Of a stretch of 64,000 bases of DNA, positions 46,639 to 59,378 are shown one piece after another. Numbering within the stretch: the first letter of the stretch is position 1; each line of letters begins with the position of its first letter. The position numbers and the translations under genes were made by a program. Origin of the DNA: Gammaproteobacteria bacterium (GTDB lineage: Bacteria; Pseudomonadota; Gammaproteobacteria; HK1); contig JAJFJT010000022.1 of the NCBI GenBank assembly GCA_021773795.1, forward strand, positions 1 to 64,000, written 5' to 3'. Under the pieces are notes generated by a model. That model ran no database searches. It had not been told where the DNA came from and worked only from the letters and a program-made list of their open reading frames with translations.

Positions 46639-47529
46639 CGTGGCTGGGGCCCTGTTCACCGGTATCCCTCGTAGTTGGGAAGCCGTGGCTAACTCTCGCC
46701 CTGGCTCAGCGCACCAAGCATGTCCATAGACTACCTCGTAGCTGGCCGGAAGTTTGCCCTGGTGGCGAAACTGTTCGTAGTGTTCCTCAAGCCCGAGCAG
46801 ACGGGCTCGGCCATACAGACCACGATTTCTTCCCGTCGTCACATTATGTGCACCGATCGCTTTCAATTCGCGCAGGAGAAAACGCAGATCAGAATACTGT
46901 ACCGTTATTTGCTCCCGGTCCATCACCACGTCGCCAAAGCCCGAACCCACCAGGGCGTCACCAAGCTCATGCATGTCCGCAAAACGGTTCACGTGTGAAT
47001 ACTCATCCACCGCCTCCCAGCTGGCACGTAGTTCTGCGAGGGTATCGGGTCCAAAGGTTGAGAACAGGATCAAGCCGCCAGGGCGCAGCACGCGCGCGCA
47101 TTCCGCAAACAGACGACCAAGATCGTTGCACCACTGAATGGTGAGATTGGAGAGAATCAGATCCACGCTGTCCGCCGCCAACGGCAAGGCTTCCGCATCG
47201 GCACATACATAGGCCGGCCGACGCCAGGGCCATCGTTGCTTGTTCCGCGCTTGTTGGAGCATGGCCACGGCCAAATCCAGAGCGAATATCGAAGCACGGG
47301 GATAACGACGCTTGAGTTCAGCCAGACCAGCGCCCGTTCCGGTTCCCAGGTCCAGCACCCGCTCGGGCTGCAATAAAACAGGGTCCAAATGCTCGAACAG
47401 GCGTGCGCCAATCTCTCGCTGTAGATAGGCCGCCCCATCGTAGGAAGAGGCCGCGCACTCAAATGCCTTGCGCACCAGGGCCTTGTCCAGCAACCAGGGC
47501 AAATCAGCCTCAGCCCTTATCTCACTCAC
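46624..47529 (-). CDS. bioC: malonyl-ACP O-methyltransferase
   Basis: A class I methyltransferase: DLPWLLDKALVRKAFECAASSYDGAAYLQREIG at the start, SAM loop VLDLGTGTGAG, and SDVDLILSNLTIQWCND, which match BioC. It methylates malonyl-ACP to begin biotin synthesis. I choose the GTG at 47529 (301 aa); the frame stays open upstream to a TTG at 47607, but that start is poor and the homology begins near 47500. It is divergent from comF; the biotin genes bioF, bioH and bioD are not in the window. Confidence 0.88.
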   Translation of the reverse strand: MSEIRAEADLPWLLDKALVRKAFECAASSYDGAAYLQREIGARLFEHLDPVLLQPERVLDLGTGTGAGLAELKRRYPRASIFALDLAVAMLQQARNKQRWPWRRPAYVCADAEALPLAADSVDLILSNLTIQWCNDLGRLFAECARVLRPGGLILFSTFGPDTLAELRASWEAVDEYSHVNRFADMHELGDALVGSGFGDVVMDREQITVQYSDLRFLLRELKAIGAHNVTTGRNRGLYGRARLLGLEEHYEQFRHQGKLPASYEVVYGHAWCAEPGRELATASQLRGIPVNRAPATKKTL

Positions 47530-47702
47530 ACTCTTATACCTGTTAACAAATTGTACAATGGCTCTAAATAAGGGATATATTCGAAAGTGTGCACTTACTA
47601 TTGCCAATAAATTATGCTCAAGGTGCTACTCGCTTTAGCCCCGTGTCCCATCTTAAGATAGGGCCTTCATCCCCTCAATAAAAACACGTCAAGGAAGACG
47701 TC

Positions 47703-48400
47703 ATGTGCTTTTTTTTAACCCACCCCCTGCGCGCCATAAATTGCTTCGAATGCCTGCTTTGTGGCGGCATGGCAACATACGGAACAACTATCTGTGAGCC
47801 ATGTAAACGTGAGCTGCCCCGCATCCATCACGCCTGCCCCACCTGCGCGCAGCCGCTCGCAGTCTCTCTTTCTTGTCCGGCGTGCCAGCGCCACCTGCCA
47901 CCTTTTTATAACTGTCGTGCGATATTTCATTACCAGGGGGTCATTCGTCACCTGATACACCGCCTGAAATATCATAACGACTTGGCGGCCGCGAAACTCC
48001 TGGGGCGCTTAATGGCCGATGCCCTCGGTAGCCACCACCCAGAAATGCCAGAGTGTCTGGTTCCCGTGCCACTGCATCCGGCACGTCTAAGACAACGTGG
48101 ATATAACCAGGTAGTGGAGATGGGAAGGGCTATCTCCCATGAACTGAATCTTCCCATGGAACTCAAGCTAGTCCACAGGCTTTGGCCCACGGAAAGCCAG
48201 CAAAAACTTTCCGCCGTGGCGCGGCGGCTAAATGTCCGCGATGCTTTCCGAGCCCGGAATAAACCGCAATACCATCACATCGCCTTATTGGATGATGTAA
48301 TGACCACCGGCGCGACCGCAACGGAGCTGGCCCACTGCCTTCGCAAGGCAGGAGTTCGGCGAGTCGAGCTATGGGTTTGTGCCCGAGCCACAAACCCATA

Positions 48401-48401
<1 letters not shown>
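47703..48401 (+). CDS. comF: ComF-family phosphoribosyltransferase-like protein
   Basis: Four CxxC-type pairs in the first 60 residues form a double zinc ribbon (CFECLLCGG, CEPC, CPTCAQP, CPAC). The rest is a type I PRTase fold with the PRPP-like loop HIALLDDVMTTGATATEL. Proteins of this family are needed for DNA uptake in naturally competent bacteria (ComFC, GntX). It is divergent from bioC, the usual partner in Gammaproteobacteria. A perfect 11-bp inverted repeat covers its last codons (48371-48399). Confidence 0.93.
48371..48399. terminator. hairpin at the convergent comF/gyrB end
   Basis: ATGGGTTTGTG pairs perfectly with CACAAACCCAT around a seven-base loop, inside the last codons of comF. 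It has no T run, but it sits exactly between two convergent genes, where it would help stop transcription from both sides or protect their ends. Confidence 0.5.
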
Positions 48402-50901
<2,500 letters not shown>

Positions 50902-51978
50902 TTATACCACCCTGCGCATGGCCCCCTGTTCCACGTGAAACATTGCCGCCTCTGCCGAGCAATCCGTCTCTAACAAACGAGGCTCTGAGGCAGTTATGAA
51001 TACCTGGATCCCCATTCCAGCCACCGCATCCAGAAATAGATGCCGATTTCTCTCATCGAGTTCCGCCGCTAAATCGTCGATAAGCAATACCGGCTTGTGG
51101 CCTGTGCGCGTAGTCACGTATTGTGCGTAGGCTAGAAATACCGCTACAGCCAATAACTTGGCCTCTCCTCTCGACAATCTTCCCCGCACCGCCACCCCCT
51201 CAGATGACAATTCAAGATCGGCCCGATGTGGCCCCACCGTCGTACTCCCCCGACGTCTATCTGCATCCAAACTCCGCCCCAGGGCAAGCTTCAAGCTAAT
51301 GTCATCTTTCCAGCCTGGTCGATAACGAACATCTACAGGGATACCCAACAATCGTTCACTGAATCCACGCACAATATCCTGGGCATCGCCCAGATATTCT
51401 TGTCGCCAACTATGCAACAGCTGGCCGAACTCTCCGACTCGCTCATCCCAACTTTCCAGGGCAATGCCACCTCCACCCTGACGCAGGAGTGCATTTCTTT
51501 GGCGTAGCGCCTGCTTATAGGATTGCAATACCGACAAATACCCCGGTTTCACGTGAAACAACGCCCAATCCATGAGACTACGCCGTAAGTCTGCGCTACC
51601 GGTAACCACCCCCAGGCTATCGGGAAGTATGGCCATCACCGGCAGGCTCTGTGCCAAACTGGAGGCATTCCACATATTCTTGCCACCGATACGAATACGG
51701 GTAGCACTCACCGTCTTTTCTACACCCAAGATCTGCTGATCACCGGTCCCCGATACTACGGTGGCACTCACGCAGAGTTTTTCTTCACCACGCTGGATCA
51801 ACTCACTATTACGTCGTGTACGAAATGAGCGACCCGTTCCGAGGAGGTAAATCGCTTCCAGCAGGCTGCTTTTCCCACTGCCGTTAGCGCCGGTGATGAA
51901 ATTGAGATGGGGCGATGGATCCAGGCTCACACTATCAACGATACGCAAGCTCTGTACCCGAACACGAGAAAGATGCAT
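50902..51978 (-). CDS. recF: DNA replication and repair protein RecF
   Basis: At 358 residues it shows the SMC-like ATPase parts: Walker A FITGANGSGKSSLLEAI, the LSRGEAKLLAVAVFLAY signature and Walker B PVLLIDDLAAELDERNRHLF. RecF loads RecA at gaps with RecO and RecR. I take the ATG at 51978; a TTG in front would add one residue. It belongs to the dnaA operon. Confidence 0.97.
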   Translation of the reverse strand: MHLSRVRVQSLRIVDSVSLDPSPHLNFITGANGSGKSSLLEAIYLLGTGRSFRTRRNSELIQRGEEKLCVSATVVSGTGDQQILGVEKTVSATRIRIGGKNMWNASSLAQSLPVMAILPDSLGVVTGSADLRRSLMDWALFHVKPGYLSVLQSYKQALRQRNALLRQGGGGIALESWDERVGEFGQLLHSWRQEYLGDAQDIVRGFSERLLGIPVDVRYRPGWKDDISLKLALGRSLDADRRRGSTTVGPHRADLELSSEGVAVRGRLSRGEAKLLAVAVFLAYAQYVTTRTGHKPVLLIDDLAAELDERNRHLFLDAVAGMGIQVFITASEPRLLETDCSAEAAMFHVEQGAMRRVV

Positions 51979-52047
51979 CAAAAGCGGCCAAATATAAGAC
52001 TTATGCCTGCTGTAGCGCTCATACAGACAAGCAGCCTGAAAATAGAA

Positions 52048-53160
52048 TTAAAGACGAATGGGCATAACCACGTACTCGCAGTCATCCACATCCAGGCCCC
52101 GGACGAGGCAACTTCTATCAGCCTCCCCGAAATAAAAGCGAACCCTGTCCGATGGAATGGCGGCCAACACATCCAGCAGATACGTTACGTTGAAGCCGAT
52201 CTCCATGGTCTCCGCGCTGTAATCCACATCAATGACTTCCTCGGCCTCTTCCTGCTCTGGATTGTTGGCAACGACCTTCAGCTCCCCTGCACTTAAAGCA
52301 ATGCGAACGGTCCGGTATTTTTCGTTGGAAAGTATCGCGGCCCGGGCCAAGCCTTGCCGAAGCATCGATCTATCCGCCTCAAGAATGCGCTGATTATCCT
52401 CCAGGTCCGGTATCACTCCGCGGTAATCCGGATACTGCCCGTCTACAAGCTTGGTACTAAAACGCACCCCACCCAGCACCAATTGCAAAGATTGCGCTGC
52501 CACAGCCAACTCTACCGTTTCATTTCCCTCCGACAATAACCTTCCCAGTTCCACAACGGCCTTGCGCGGTACAATAGCCTGCCTGAATTCACCCTCCACG
52601 GGCTGCTCTAAACGCAATTCCCCTTTTGCCAAACGATGTCCATCGGTAGCTACCAGTCTAAGGCGATCGCCATCCACTTCGAGTAACAGCCCGTTGAGAT
52701 AATAGCGAACATCATCATGAGCCATTGCAAACTGGGTCATGTCAAGCAGCTGTTTTAATGAAGCTGGCTGTACCACCAGTTTTACAACCTCGCTGGCTAA
52801 TTCCGTATTCGGAAAGTCCAAAGCATCCAGGGTGCTGAGACTAAAGCGACTACGACCCGAGCGAATACTGGCGCGCCGATCTTTTGCGGAGAAATTTATC
52901 TCTGAATCTTGTGGTAGCGCTTTGCAGATAGAAAGTAGCTTGCGTGCCGGTACGGTCGTTTCTCCTGCTTCCTTAGCGGTACCTACCGCTACTTCGGAAA
53001 CAAGTTCTACCTCCATGTCCGTAGCTGTAATACTCAGATGTTCATTTCCCAAGTTTAGTAAGACGTTAGATAAAATAGGCAAGGATTGGCGTTTTTCTAC
53101 CACACCATAGACATTCTGTAGTGCCGACAGTAACTTTTCCCTAGTTATAATAAATTTCAT
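52048..53160 (-). CDS. dnaN: DNA polymerase III beta clamp
   Basis: The 370-aa protein starts MKFIITREKLLSALQNVYGVVEKRQSLPILSN and ends CEYVVMPIRL, both diagnostic for the sliding clamp; three clamp domains are present. It forms the ring that ties polymerase III to DNA. In front (53161-53355) lies an AT-rich spacer with DnaA boxes, the candidate origin. Confidence 0.98.
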   Translation of the reverse strand: MKFIITREKLLSALQNVYGVVEKRQSLPILSNVLLNLGNEHLSITATDMEVELVSEVAVGTAKEAGETTVPARKLLSICKALPQDSEINFSAKDRRASIRSGRSRFSLSTLDALDFPNTELASEVVKLVVQPASLKQLLDMTQFAMAHDDVRYYLNGLLLEVDGDRLRLVATDGHRLAKGELRLEQPVEGEFRQAIVPRKAVVELGRLLSEGNETVELAVAAQSLQLVLGGVRFSTKLVDGQYPDYRGVIPDLEDNQRILEADRSMLRQGLARAAILSNEKYRTVRIALSAGELKVVANNPEQEEAEEVIDVDYSAETMEIGFNVTYLLDVLAAIPSDRVRFYFGEADRSCLVRGLDVDDCEYVVMPIRL

Positions 53161-53355
53161 CTCTTTTAAAAACCTATTGTTATAATTAGTAAAAAAATAT
53201 CTGTGTGTTAGTTATAATTAACCATATAAATCATTGCTTTAAGTTAATTATTACCCTGTTTATAAAATGCTTGTTTTTTGAGGAGTATCTGTAGATAAGT
53301 TGTATATAACGCAGGTTTATATTTTTCAGTGACTTTTATCCACAAGATTCCTTCA
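53161..53355. other. candidate replication origin (dnaA-dnaN spacer)
   Basis: The 195-bp spacer is markedly AT-rich, unlike its neighbours. It holds an exact DnaA box, TTATCCACA at 53336-53344, and two near matches on the other strand (TGTAGATAA at 53290-53298 and TGTATATAA at 53301-53309). The AT-rich stretch 53165-53280 could serve as the unwinding element. The dnaA-dnaN spacer is one of two usual places for the origin; a further exact box is in the dnaA-rpmH spacer (54800). The choice between them is not settled by sequence alone. Confidence 0.55.
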
Positions 53356-54696
53356 TTAAGTGCTCAGGGTTCTCAACAAAATAGTGTAGTCCTCTCCAAT
53401 GGCGGCATCAGTAGTTTTGAGTTCAGCTATCTTTCGGCATCCATACAGTATCGTGGTGTGGTCCCGACCACCGAAGGCATCACCGATTTCTGGCAAGCTG
53501 TGATTAGTCAGCTCTTTGGATAGTGCCATAGCTACCTGGCGCGGACGGGCGATAGAGCGACTGCGCCGCTTTGAAAGGAGATCAGCGACCCGCAATTTAT
53601 AGTATTCCGCAACGGTTTTCTGAATGTTATCAATCGTAATGAGTTTGTCCTGGAGAGCAATGAGATCTTTCAGAGCCTCCTTACAAAGATCGAGGGAAAT
53701 CGGACTACCGGTGAAATGGGAACTTGCGATAACCCGGCGCAGGGCCCCTTCCAACTCGCGGACATTGGAACGTATACGCTTGGCAATGAAAAAGGCGACC
53801 TCATTGGGCAAGATAGCATCCACCTGAGCAGCCTTTTGCATCAAGATAGCGACCCGCGTTTCCAACTCTGGCGGCTCTATGGATACCGTAAGACCCCAGC
53901 CGAAGCGGGATTTCAGGCGTTCTTCAAGCCCATCTACTTCCTTCGGATAGCGATCGCTGGTCATTACGATCTGTTGCTGATCCTCAAGCAAGGCATTGAA
54001 CGTATGGAAGAATTCTTCCTGAGATCGCTCTTTTCCAGCAAAAAACTGGATATCGTCTATGAGCAAGGCATCTACTGAGCGATAGAAACGCTTGAATTCA
54101 TTGATTGAGTTGTGTTGCAGGGCCTTGACCATATCGGCCACAAAACGCTCCGAGTGCAGATAAACGACGGTAGCGTCGGGTCTTGTTTCGAGAATGCTGT
54201 TGCCAATGGCATGCATCAGGTGGGTTTTTCCAAGGCCGACCCCACCGTAAAGAAACAACGGGTTATAGGCATCCCCTGGATTTTGTGCTGTTTGCATGGA
54301 GGCAGCACGGGCAAGTTGATTCGATTTTCCTTCAACAAAGTTTTTGAAATTAAAATCGGGACGAACGCGAGCCGTATTAGCACGGCGGGCATTTGCAGAA
54401 GGCTGCGGTTTATTTATTGGCGGGGTCGCCGAGCTTGTTGCCGGCGTGACGTCGACGCCGCCCACCTGTATGACTACGGAGGCAGATTCGATGGCATTTT
54501 GTTGAACGTAGAGTTCGGTTATACGGCTGGAAAAGTGATTAAGCACCCAATCCTGGACGAATTGATTGGGGGCATACAAATGCAGGGTGTCGCCTTTTTC
54601 CACGGCCTGTAGTGGTCGAATCCAGGTATTAAATTGCTGGGATGGCAGTTCCCCTTCCAGTCGGCCAAGGCATTGCTGCCAGAATTTGGATTTCAC
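53356..54696 (-). CDS. dnaA: chromosomal replication initiator DnaA
   Basis: At 446 residues it has the four DnaA domains: [26 protein letters not shown] (domain I), a Pro/Ala-rich linker (about 90-110), AAA+ domain with [22 protein letters not shown] and the arginine-rich box VI, then the DNA-binding domain IV with [18 protein letters not shown] and [12 protein letters not shown]. The GTG at 54696 is the likely start, with GAGG six bases ahead; the GTG at 54702 has none. It is divergent from rpmH. Confidence 0.98.
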   Translation of the reverse strand: MKSKFWQQCLGRLEGELPSQQFNTWIRPLQAVEKGDTLHLYAPNQFVQDWVLNHFSSRITELYVQQNAIESASVVIQVGGVDVTPATSSATPPINKPQPSANARRANTARVRPDFNFKNFVEGKSNQLARAASMQTAQNPGDAYNPLFLYGGVGLGKTHLMHAIGNSILETRPDATVVYLHSERFVADMVKALQHNSINEFKRFYRSVDALLIDDIQFFAGKERSQEEFFHTFNALLEDQQQIVMTSDRYPKEVDGLEERLKSRFGWGLTVSIEPPELETRVAILMQKAAQVDAILPNEVAFFIAKRIRSNVRELEGALRRVIASSHFTGSPISLDLCKEALKDLIALQDKLITIDNIQKTVAEYYKLRVADLLSKRRSRSIARPRQVAMALSKELTNHSLPEIGDAFGGRDHTTILYGCRKIAELKTTDAAIGEDYTILLRTLST

Positions 54697-54799
54697 TCTC
54701 ACCCTCGCAACCCGTTGTTAGCTGGATTCTTTTTTGTAAGTTTGTTTGCCGGGGCTTTTTCCCGGCGCGGGAGCGCCAGTGTAAACTTCCGGTGGGTAC

Positions 54800-54808
54800 T
54801 TATCCACA
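54800..54808. promoter_or_regulatory. DnaA box in the dnaA-rpmH spacer
   Basis: TTATCCACA, an exact consensus box, lies about 104 bases upstream of dnaA and about 100 bases upstream of rpmH. CACAGATAA overlaps it as a weaker inverse match. DnaA binding here would fit autoregulation of dnaA, or a second origin part. Confidence 0.7.
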
Positions 54809-54823
54809 GATAAGGAGTGCGCA

Positions 54824-54853
54824 TTGACAGCCTGCGGCCCCGGTGGTTAGAAT
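54824..54853 (+). promoter_or_regulatory. rpmH promoter
   Basis: TTGACA (54824-54829), an exact sigma70 -35 box, is followed by TAGAAT (54848-54853) with an 18-base spacer (TTAGAA with 17). It directs transcription to rpmH-rnpA-yidD, whose first codon is 57 bases downstream. Confidence 0.78.
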
Positions 54854-54909
54854 CCCGCTCCTTTTGTCTCTAACATATTAAATCCGCAAGGATTTTCGCA
54901 GGTCTCGCT

Positions 54910-55044
54910 ATGAAAAGAACTTTCCAACCCAGCACCCTGAAGCGGGCTCGCCGGCATGGCTTTCGGGCTCGGATGCAGACCAAGGGTGGTCGCCTGATTA
55001 TCAAGGCGCGTCGCGCCAAGGGCCGCGCACGCCTGAGTGCCTGA
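54910..55044 (+). CDS. rpmH: 50S ribosomal protein L34
   Basis: The 44-aa protein begins [19 protein letters not shown] and ends RARLSA, the L34 pattern, very basic. It is part of the large subunit, next to the polypeptide exit region. It overlaps the rnpA start by eight bases. Order rpmH-rnpA-yidD-yidC-mnmE is the standard origin-side operon. Confidence 0.98.
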   Translation: MKRTFQPSTLKRARRHGFRARMQTKGGRLIIKARRAKGRARLSA

Positions 55045-55426
55045 CACGCCTGCTGCTGGCGTTTGTGTGTCTTGTAAGACTTTCGATAAGCGAAAGCGGC
55101 TTACTACCGCGCCACAGTACAAGGCTGTTTTTCGCGCTCCCGAGCGTTCATCGGATCGGTCGTTAACGGTGCTGGCGTGCAGAAATGATCTGGGCCATCC
55201 CCGCCTGGGTCTGGCCATACAGAAAAAAATTCTCAAGCAAGCGGTGGCAAGAAATCGGGTGAAACGCATCGTACGCGAGAGCTTTCGCCATCATCAAAGC
55301 CTACTTGGCGGCCTGGATATCGTCGTCATTGGTCGCCAGGATCTTAGGTGCGCCGAGAACCAACAATTGTTTAGCTCTCTGGAAAGGCACTGGAACAGGT
55401 TGGCAAAGCAATGCGCATCCTGCTGA
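55037..55426 (+). CDS. rnpA: ribonuclease P protein component
   Basis: The RnpA signature is [27 protein letters not shown] (about residues 62-90), and [14 protein letters not shown] begins the fold. It assists the RNase P RNA in maturing tRNA 5' ends. The GTG at 55037 (129 aa) overlaps rpmH; another GTG at 55067 would give 119 aa, the E. coli length, and cannot be excluded. It overlaps yidD by 16 bases. Confidence 0.93.
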   Translation: MPDTPAAGVCVSCKTFDKRKRLTTAPQYKAVFRAPERSSDRSLTVLACRNDLGHPRLGLAIQKKILKQAVARNRVKRIVRESFRHHQSLLGGLDIVVIGRQDLRCAENQQLFSSLERHWNRLAKQCASC

Positions 55427-55665
55427 CTTCCATCATTCGCCTGTACCGTTATCTATGTAGTCCGTGGTTGGGCGTGCATTGCAGATTTACCCCTACCTGC
55501 TCCAGCTATGCTTTGGAGGCCATTGAGCATCACGGTGTGCTGCGGGGATTGTGGCTGTCCGCGGGTAGATTGCTGCGTTGTCAGCCCTGGTCCACTGGTG
55601 GTTATGACCCGGTGCCCCATGATGCTGCGGATTGTACCGTACACAAACATACCAACTGCCGTTAA
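55411..55665 (+). CDS. yidD: membrane protein insertion efficiency factor YidD
   Basis: At 84 residues it has the YidD block [49 protein letters not shown], with its conserved cysteines. It is a small amphipathic inner-membrane protein that helps YidC insert proteins. It overlaps rnpA. Confidence 0.96.
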   Translation: MRILLTSIIRLYRYLCSPWLGVHCRFTPTCSSYALEAIEHHGVLRGLWLSAGRLLRCQPWSTGGYDPVPHDAADCTVHKHTNCR

Positions 55666-55693
55666 CTAATTTTTCACCTTCTGGATTCTCTTC

Positions 55694-57355
55694 GTGTCTC
55701 TCGAACAAATACGTCCCTATTTGCTGGCCGGCTTAGGCCTCGTTCTAATCCTGCTTTGGCAGGCCTGGCAGCGTGATTATCCCGCTCGTGTTCCCGCCGT
55801 TGATGTGGCGGAGACCACCCAGGGTGGTGCGGATCCTGCGGTGCAGCCGGACCTTCCCCCAAGTCCCCAATCGGTTACGGCAGGAGCGAGCGCACCCGTA
55901 CCCACCCTGCCAACGATGCAGGCACCGGTCAGTCAGGCGCCATCGGTGTTGGTAGAAACCGACCTTATAAGTGCGCGCATCAGTCTTGATGGGGGCGATC
56001 TTCGCAATCTGGAGTTGCTGCGATACCCAGTTTCGCTAGAGCAGCCCGATAAGGCTTTCCATCTGTTGCAAGAACGCCCCGATAATTTTTTCATTGCCCA
56101 GTCGGGTTTGCTGGCAGCCAATGGTGCACCTAATCACCACAGTCGTTTTGTTGCAGACCGGGAGGATTATCGGCTTGCCGACGGAGCAGATGAACTCAGG
56201 GTGCGACTGGACTGGCAGAGCGATACGGGTCTGCGAGCCAGTAAAACCTACATTTTCCACCGCGGTAGCTATCTCGTTGATGTGCTTTTCCAGGTAGAGA
56301 ATGCCAGCGGTGCGCCTTGGAGTGGTCGCATGTATGGGCAGTTTCAGCGTGGGATTCCCGAAGATACGGGTGGCCGCTTCATCTATACCTATACCGGTGG
56401 CGTGTTTTCCAGCGAGGAAAAGCCCTATGAGAAGGTTGATTTCGACGATATGGCGGCGCAGGACGTAGGACGTAGTGTCACCGGCGGCTGGGCGGCGATG
56501 ATTCAGCATTATTTCGCGGCGGCCTGGATACCGGACAATAAAGCCAGCAACCATTATTACACCAAGGCACTGCCCGATAGCCGCTATGTTCTGGGGGTGA
56601 TCTCACCGGAGCGGGTTGTGAGCCCCGGAACTACTGAGGAGTTCCGGCTTAAGACCTACGTTGGTCCGAAGCTGCAGGATCGCCTGGAGCAGGCCGCGCC
56701 GGGACTAGAACGCACTGTGGACTACGGCTGGTTGTTTTTCATTGCCCAGCCTATCTACTGGCTGCTTTCCCTGATCCATGGCGTTATTGGCAATTGGGGT
56801 TGGGCCATTATCCTCGTTACTGTGGTGATCAAGGGGCTGTTTTTCAAGCTGTCGGCGGCCAGCTACCGTTCCATGGCGAAGATGCGCAAATTTCAACCCC
56901 GCATGGTGGAGTTGAAAGAGCGTTTTGGCGGTGATCGGGCCAAGCTCAATCAGGCCATGATGGAGCTCTATAAGAAGGAAAAAATCAATCCTCTGGGTGG
57001 TTGCCTCCCTATCCTGGTACAGATCCCGGTATTCATTTCCCTTTATTGGGTGCTACTGGAGAGCGTCGAGCTGCGCCAGGCAGATTTCATGCTCTGGGTG
57101 CACGATCTTTCTGCCTACGATCCCTATTACGTACTGCCGATACTCATGGGCATTTCCATGCTGATTCAGCAGAAACTAAACCCGAAGCCGCCGGACCCGG
57201 TGCAGGCCAAGGTGATGATGGCCCTGCCCTTCATTTTTACCTTTATGTTTCTCAACTTTCCCTCGGGACTGGTGCTTTATTGGTTCGTCAACAATGTGTT
57301 ATCCATTACCCAGCAGTGGGTGATTACCCGGCGCATAGAGGCGCAGCCAGCCTGA
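55694..57355 (+). CDS. yidC: membrane protein insertase YidC
   Basis: At 553 residues it has the gram-negative plan: a first helix (about residues 8-24), a large periplasmic beta-sandwich (about 75-340), then five core helices. Core motifs are AQPIYWLLSLIHGVIGNWGWAIILVTVVIKGLFF, and MMELYKKEKINPLGGCLPILVQIPVFISLYWVL. It inserts and folds inner-membrane proteins. The start is a GTG at 55694. mnmE follows after 24 bases. Confidence 0.97.
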   Translation: MSLEQIRPYLLAGLGLVLILLWQAWQRDYPARVPAVDVAETTQGGADPAVQPDLPPSPQSVTAGASAPVPTLPTMQAPVSQAPSVLVETDLISARISLDGGDLRNLELLRYPVSLEQPDKAFHLLQERPDNFFIAQSGLLAANGAPNHHSRFVADREDYRLADGADELRVRLDWQSDTGLRASKTYIFHRGSYLVDVLFQVENASGAPWSGRMYGQFQRGIPEDTGGRFIYTYTGGVFSSEEKPYEKVDFDDMAAQDVGRSVTGGWAAMIQHYFAAAWIPDNKASNHYYTKALPDSRYVLGVISPERVVSPGTTEEFRLKTYVGPKLQDRLEQAAPGLERTVDYGWLFFIAQPIYWLLSLIHGVIGNWGWAIILVTVVIKGLFFKLSAASYRSMAKMRKFQPRMVELKERFGGDRAKLNQAMMELYKKEKINPLGGCLPILVQIPVFISLYWVLLESVELRQADFMLWVHDLSAYDPYYVLPILMGISMLIQQKLNPKPPDPVQAKVMMALPFIFTFMFLNFPSGLVLYWFVNNVLSITQQWVITRRIEAQPA

Positions 57356-57379
57356 GCAGCCGCGGCCCCTGAGCTGATT

Positions 57380-58732
57380 ATGCAGGCCGGGGACGACACC
57401 ATCGCGGCTATTGCTACCCCGCCCGGGCGGGGCGGTATCGGCATCGTCCGGGTCTCCGGTCCAAATGCCGAGTTTATTGCCAAAAGCCTGCTGGGGGCGG
57501 TACCCGTCCCCCGGGCCGCTGCTTATCGTGACTTTCATGATGCCGGTGGCCAGGTCATCGATACCGGCATCGCGCTGTATTTCCCCTCTCCTCGTACCTT
57601 TACTGGCGAAAATATCCTTGAATTGCAGGGCCACGGTGGTCCAGTGGTGATGGATCTGTTGCTGGCACGAGTGCTGGAACTGGGGGCGCGGCAGGCACAA
57701 CCGGGGGAATTCAGTCAGCGTGCTTTTCTCAACGGCAAGATGGATCTTGCCCAGGCGGAGGCGGTGGCCGATCTCATCGATAGTGCAACGGCGACCGCGG
57801 CACGTGGCGCTCAGCGCTCCCTTGCCGGTGACTTTTCTCGGAAAGTACGGGCGCTAAGCCGGCAGATTGCCGAACTGCGAGCCTACGTCGAGGCGGCCAT
57901 CGATTTTCCCGAGGAGGAGATCGATTTTCTCGCGGATAAGACCCTGCTCGGGCGCCTGGATGCGCTCGCCGAAGAACTCAAGCAAACGCTTGCCTCCACA
58001 CGCCAGGGTGTACTCCTGCAAGAAGGTCTCCGTGTGGTCATCGCGGGACAGCCCAATGTTGGCAAGTCGAGTTTGCTCAATGCGCTTGCCGGCAGTGATA
58101 CGGCTATTGTCACCCATCTTCCGGGTACCACCCGGGATCTGCTGAGGGAGCAGATTCACCTCGATGGCTTGCCACTGCATATTATCGATACCGCCGGATT
58201 GCGTCATACCGAAGACTTGGTAGAACAGCACGGCATACACCGTGCCCGTGGTGCGATAGCTGAGGCTGATGTGCTGCTGCTGGTGGTTGAAGCGGGTACG
58301 GGCATTACTGAAACCGATCGTGCTTTACTTGCAGAGCTTGAACCGGCTCGCCGGTGTATCGTGGTACGCAACAAGATAGACCTCGCAGGAGAAGCTGCAA
58401 CGATTTACACGGGTGAGTTTGGTCCGGAAGTCGCGCTATCGGCCAAGTTGGGGCCAGGTATTGAGCTGTTGCGTGAGTGCCTTAAAAAACAGACCGGTTA
58501 TGAGCAGGGTGGTGAAGGGGCCTTCACGGCGAGGCGGCGTCATCTGGATGCGCTGCGTCGTGCCGAGCAGCATGTTGCGGTGGCCCACCAGTGTCTGCAA
58601 GGATCGCGAGCGGGCGAGCTCATGGCGGAAGATCTACGTTCCGCTCAACACGCATTGGGTGAGATTACCGGAGAATTCAGCAATGAGGAGCTTCTGGATT
58701 TAGTTTTCAGTGAATTCTGTATCGGCAAATAA
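57380..58732 (+). CDS. mnmE: tRNA modification GTPase MnmE
   Basis: At 450 residues it begins with the tetrahydrofolate-binding domain ([22 protein letters not shown]). A GTPase domain inserted after about residue 215 has [22 protein letters not shown] and NKID. The C-terminal FCIGK supplies the essential cysteine. With MnmG it adds the carboxymethylaminomethyl group at wobble uridine 34. mnmG is not in the window. It is the last of the rpmH operon genes. Confidence 0.97.
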   Translation: MQAGDDTIAAIATPPGRGGIGIVRVSGPNAEFIAKSLLGAVPVPRAAAYRDFHDAGGQVIDTGIALYFPSPRTFTGENILELQGHGGPVVMDLLLARVLELGARQAQPGEFSQRAFLNGKMDLAQAEAVADLIDSATATAARGAQRSLAGDFSRKVRALSRQIAELRAYVEAAIDFPEEEIDFLADKTLLGRLDALAEELKQTLASTRQGVLLQEGLRVVIAGQPNVGKSSLLNALAGSDTAIVTHLPGTTRDLLREQIHLDGLPLHIIDTAGLRHTEDLVEQHGIHRARGAIAEADVLLLVVEAGTGITETDRALLAELEPARRCIVVRNKIDLAGEAATIYTGEFGPEVALSAKLGPGIELLRECLKKQTGYEQGGEGAFTARRRHLDALRRAEQHVAVAHQCLQGSRAGELMAEDLRSAQHALGEITGEFSNEELLDLVFSEFCIGK

Positions 58733-58767
58733 CATCGTAAAAAAATAATTTTTCAGGAGAATGAATC

Positions 58768-59364
58768 ATGGATATCGCAAGCATCGTGTTTCTGATTGTT
58801 GTTCTCGGCATTATTTTTTATGTCGTCGGTATCTATAACCGTCTGGTGATGCTGAAAAATCGTTACATCAATGCCTTCAGTCAAATAGAAATCCAGTTAA
58901 AGCGTCGCTACGATTTAATTCCTAACCTGGTGGAAACCGCGAAGGGATACATGAAGCATGAACGCGAGACCCTGGAGGCGGTGATCAGCGCGCGCAATGC
59001 AGCATCATCCATACTCAGGCATGCTGCTGCCGATCCCACCAGTGCACGGGCCATAGGAGAGCTTGCTGGTGCCGAGGGTGCCTTGCATCAGGCCATGGGA
59101 AAATTAAACGTGGTGATGGAGGCCTACCCGGATCTGAAGGCCAGTGAAAATATGATGCAATTATCGGAAGAGCTCACCACCACAGAAAACCGGGTGGCCT
59201 TTTCCAGGCAGGCCTTTAACGATTCGGTCACTGCCTACAATACCTATCGTCAGACCTTTCCCCCGGTATTTTTTGCCGCACGATTTGGTCATCCCACGGA
59301 CGCAAGCTTGCTGGAATTTGAAGACAGCGCGGAGATACAAGCTGCCCCCAAAGTCTCCTTTTAA
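58768..59364 (+). CDS. LemA-family protein, 198 aa
   Basis: One N-terminal helix (about residues 4-23) is followed by a four-helix bundle with the LemA signature NRYINAFSQIEIQLKRRYDLIPNLVETAKGYM and ENRVAFSRQAFNDSVTAYNTYRQTFP. LemA proteins sit with the N-terminus out and often lie beside M48 or other membrane proteases, as here (14 bases before the M48 gene). The role is not established. A GGAG stands ahead of the ATG at 58768. Confidence 0.94.
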   Translation: MDIASIVFLIVVLGIIFYVVGIYNRLVMLKNRYINAFSQIEIQLKRRYDLIPNLVETAKGYMKHERETLEAVISARNAASSILRHAAADPTSARAIGELAGAEGALHQAMGKLNVVMEAYPDLKASENMMQLSEELTTTENRVAFSRQAFNDSVTAYNTYRQTFPPVFFAARFGHPTDASLLEFEDSAEIQAAPKVSF

Positions 59365-59378
59365 CAGCTCTCTTCCGC

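Noticed and set aside
54112-54612. 166-residue open frame opposite to dnaA
   Set aside because: Antisense shadow of dnaA; no start signal.
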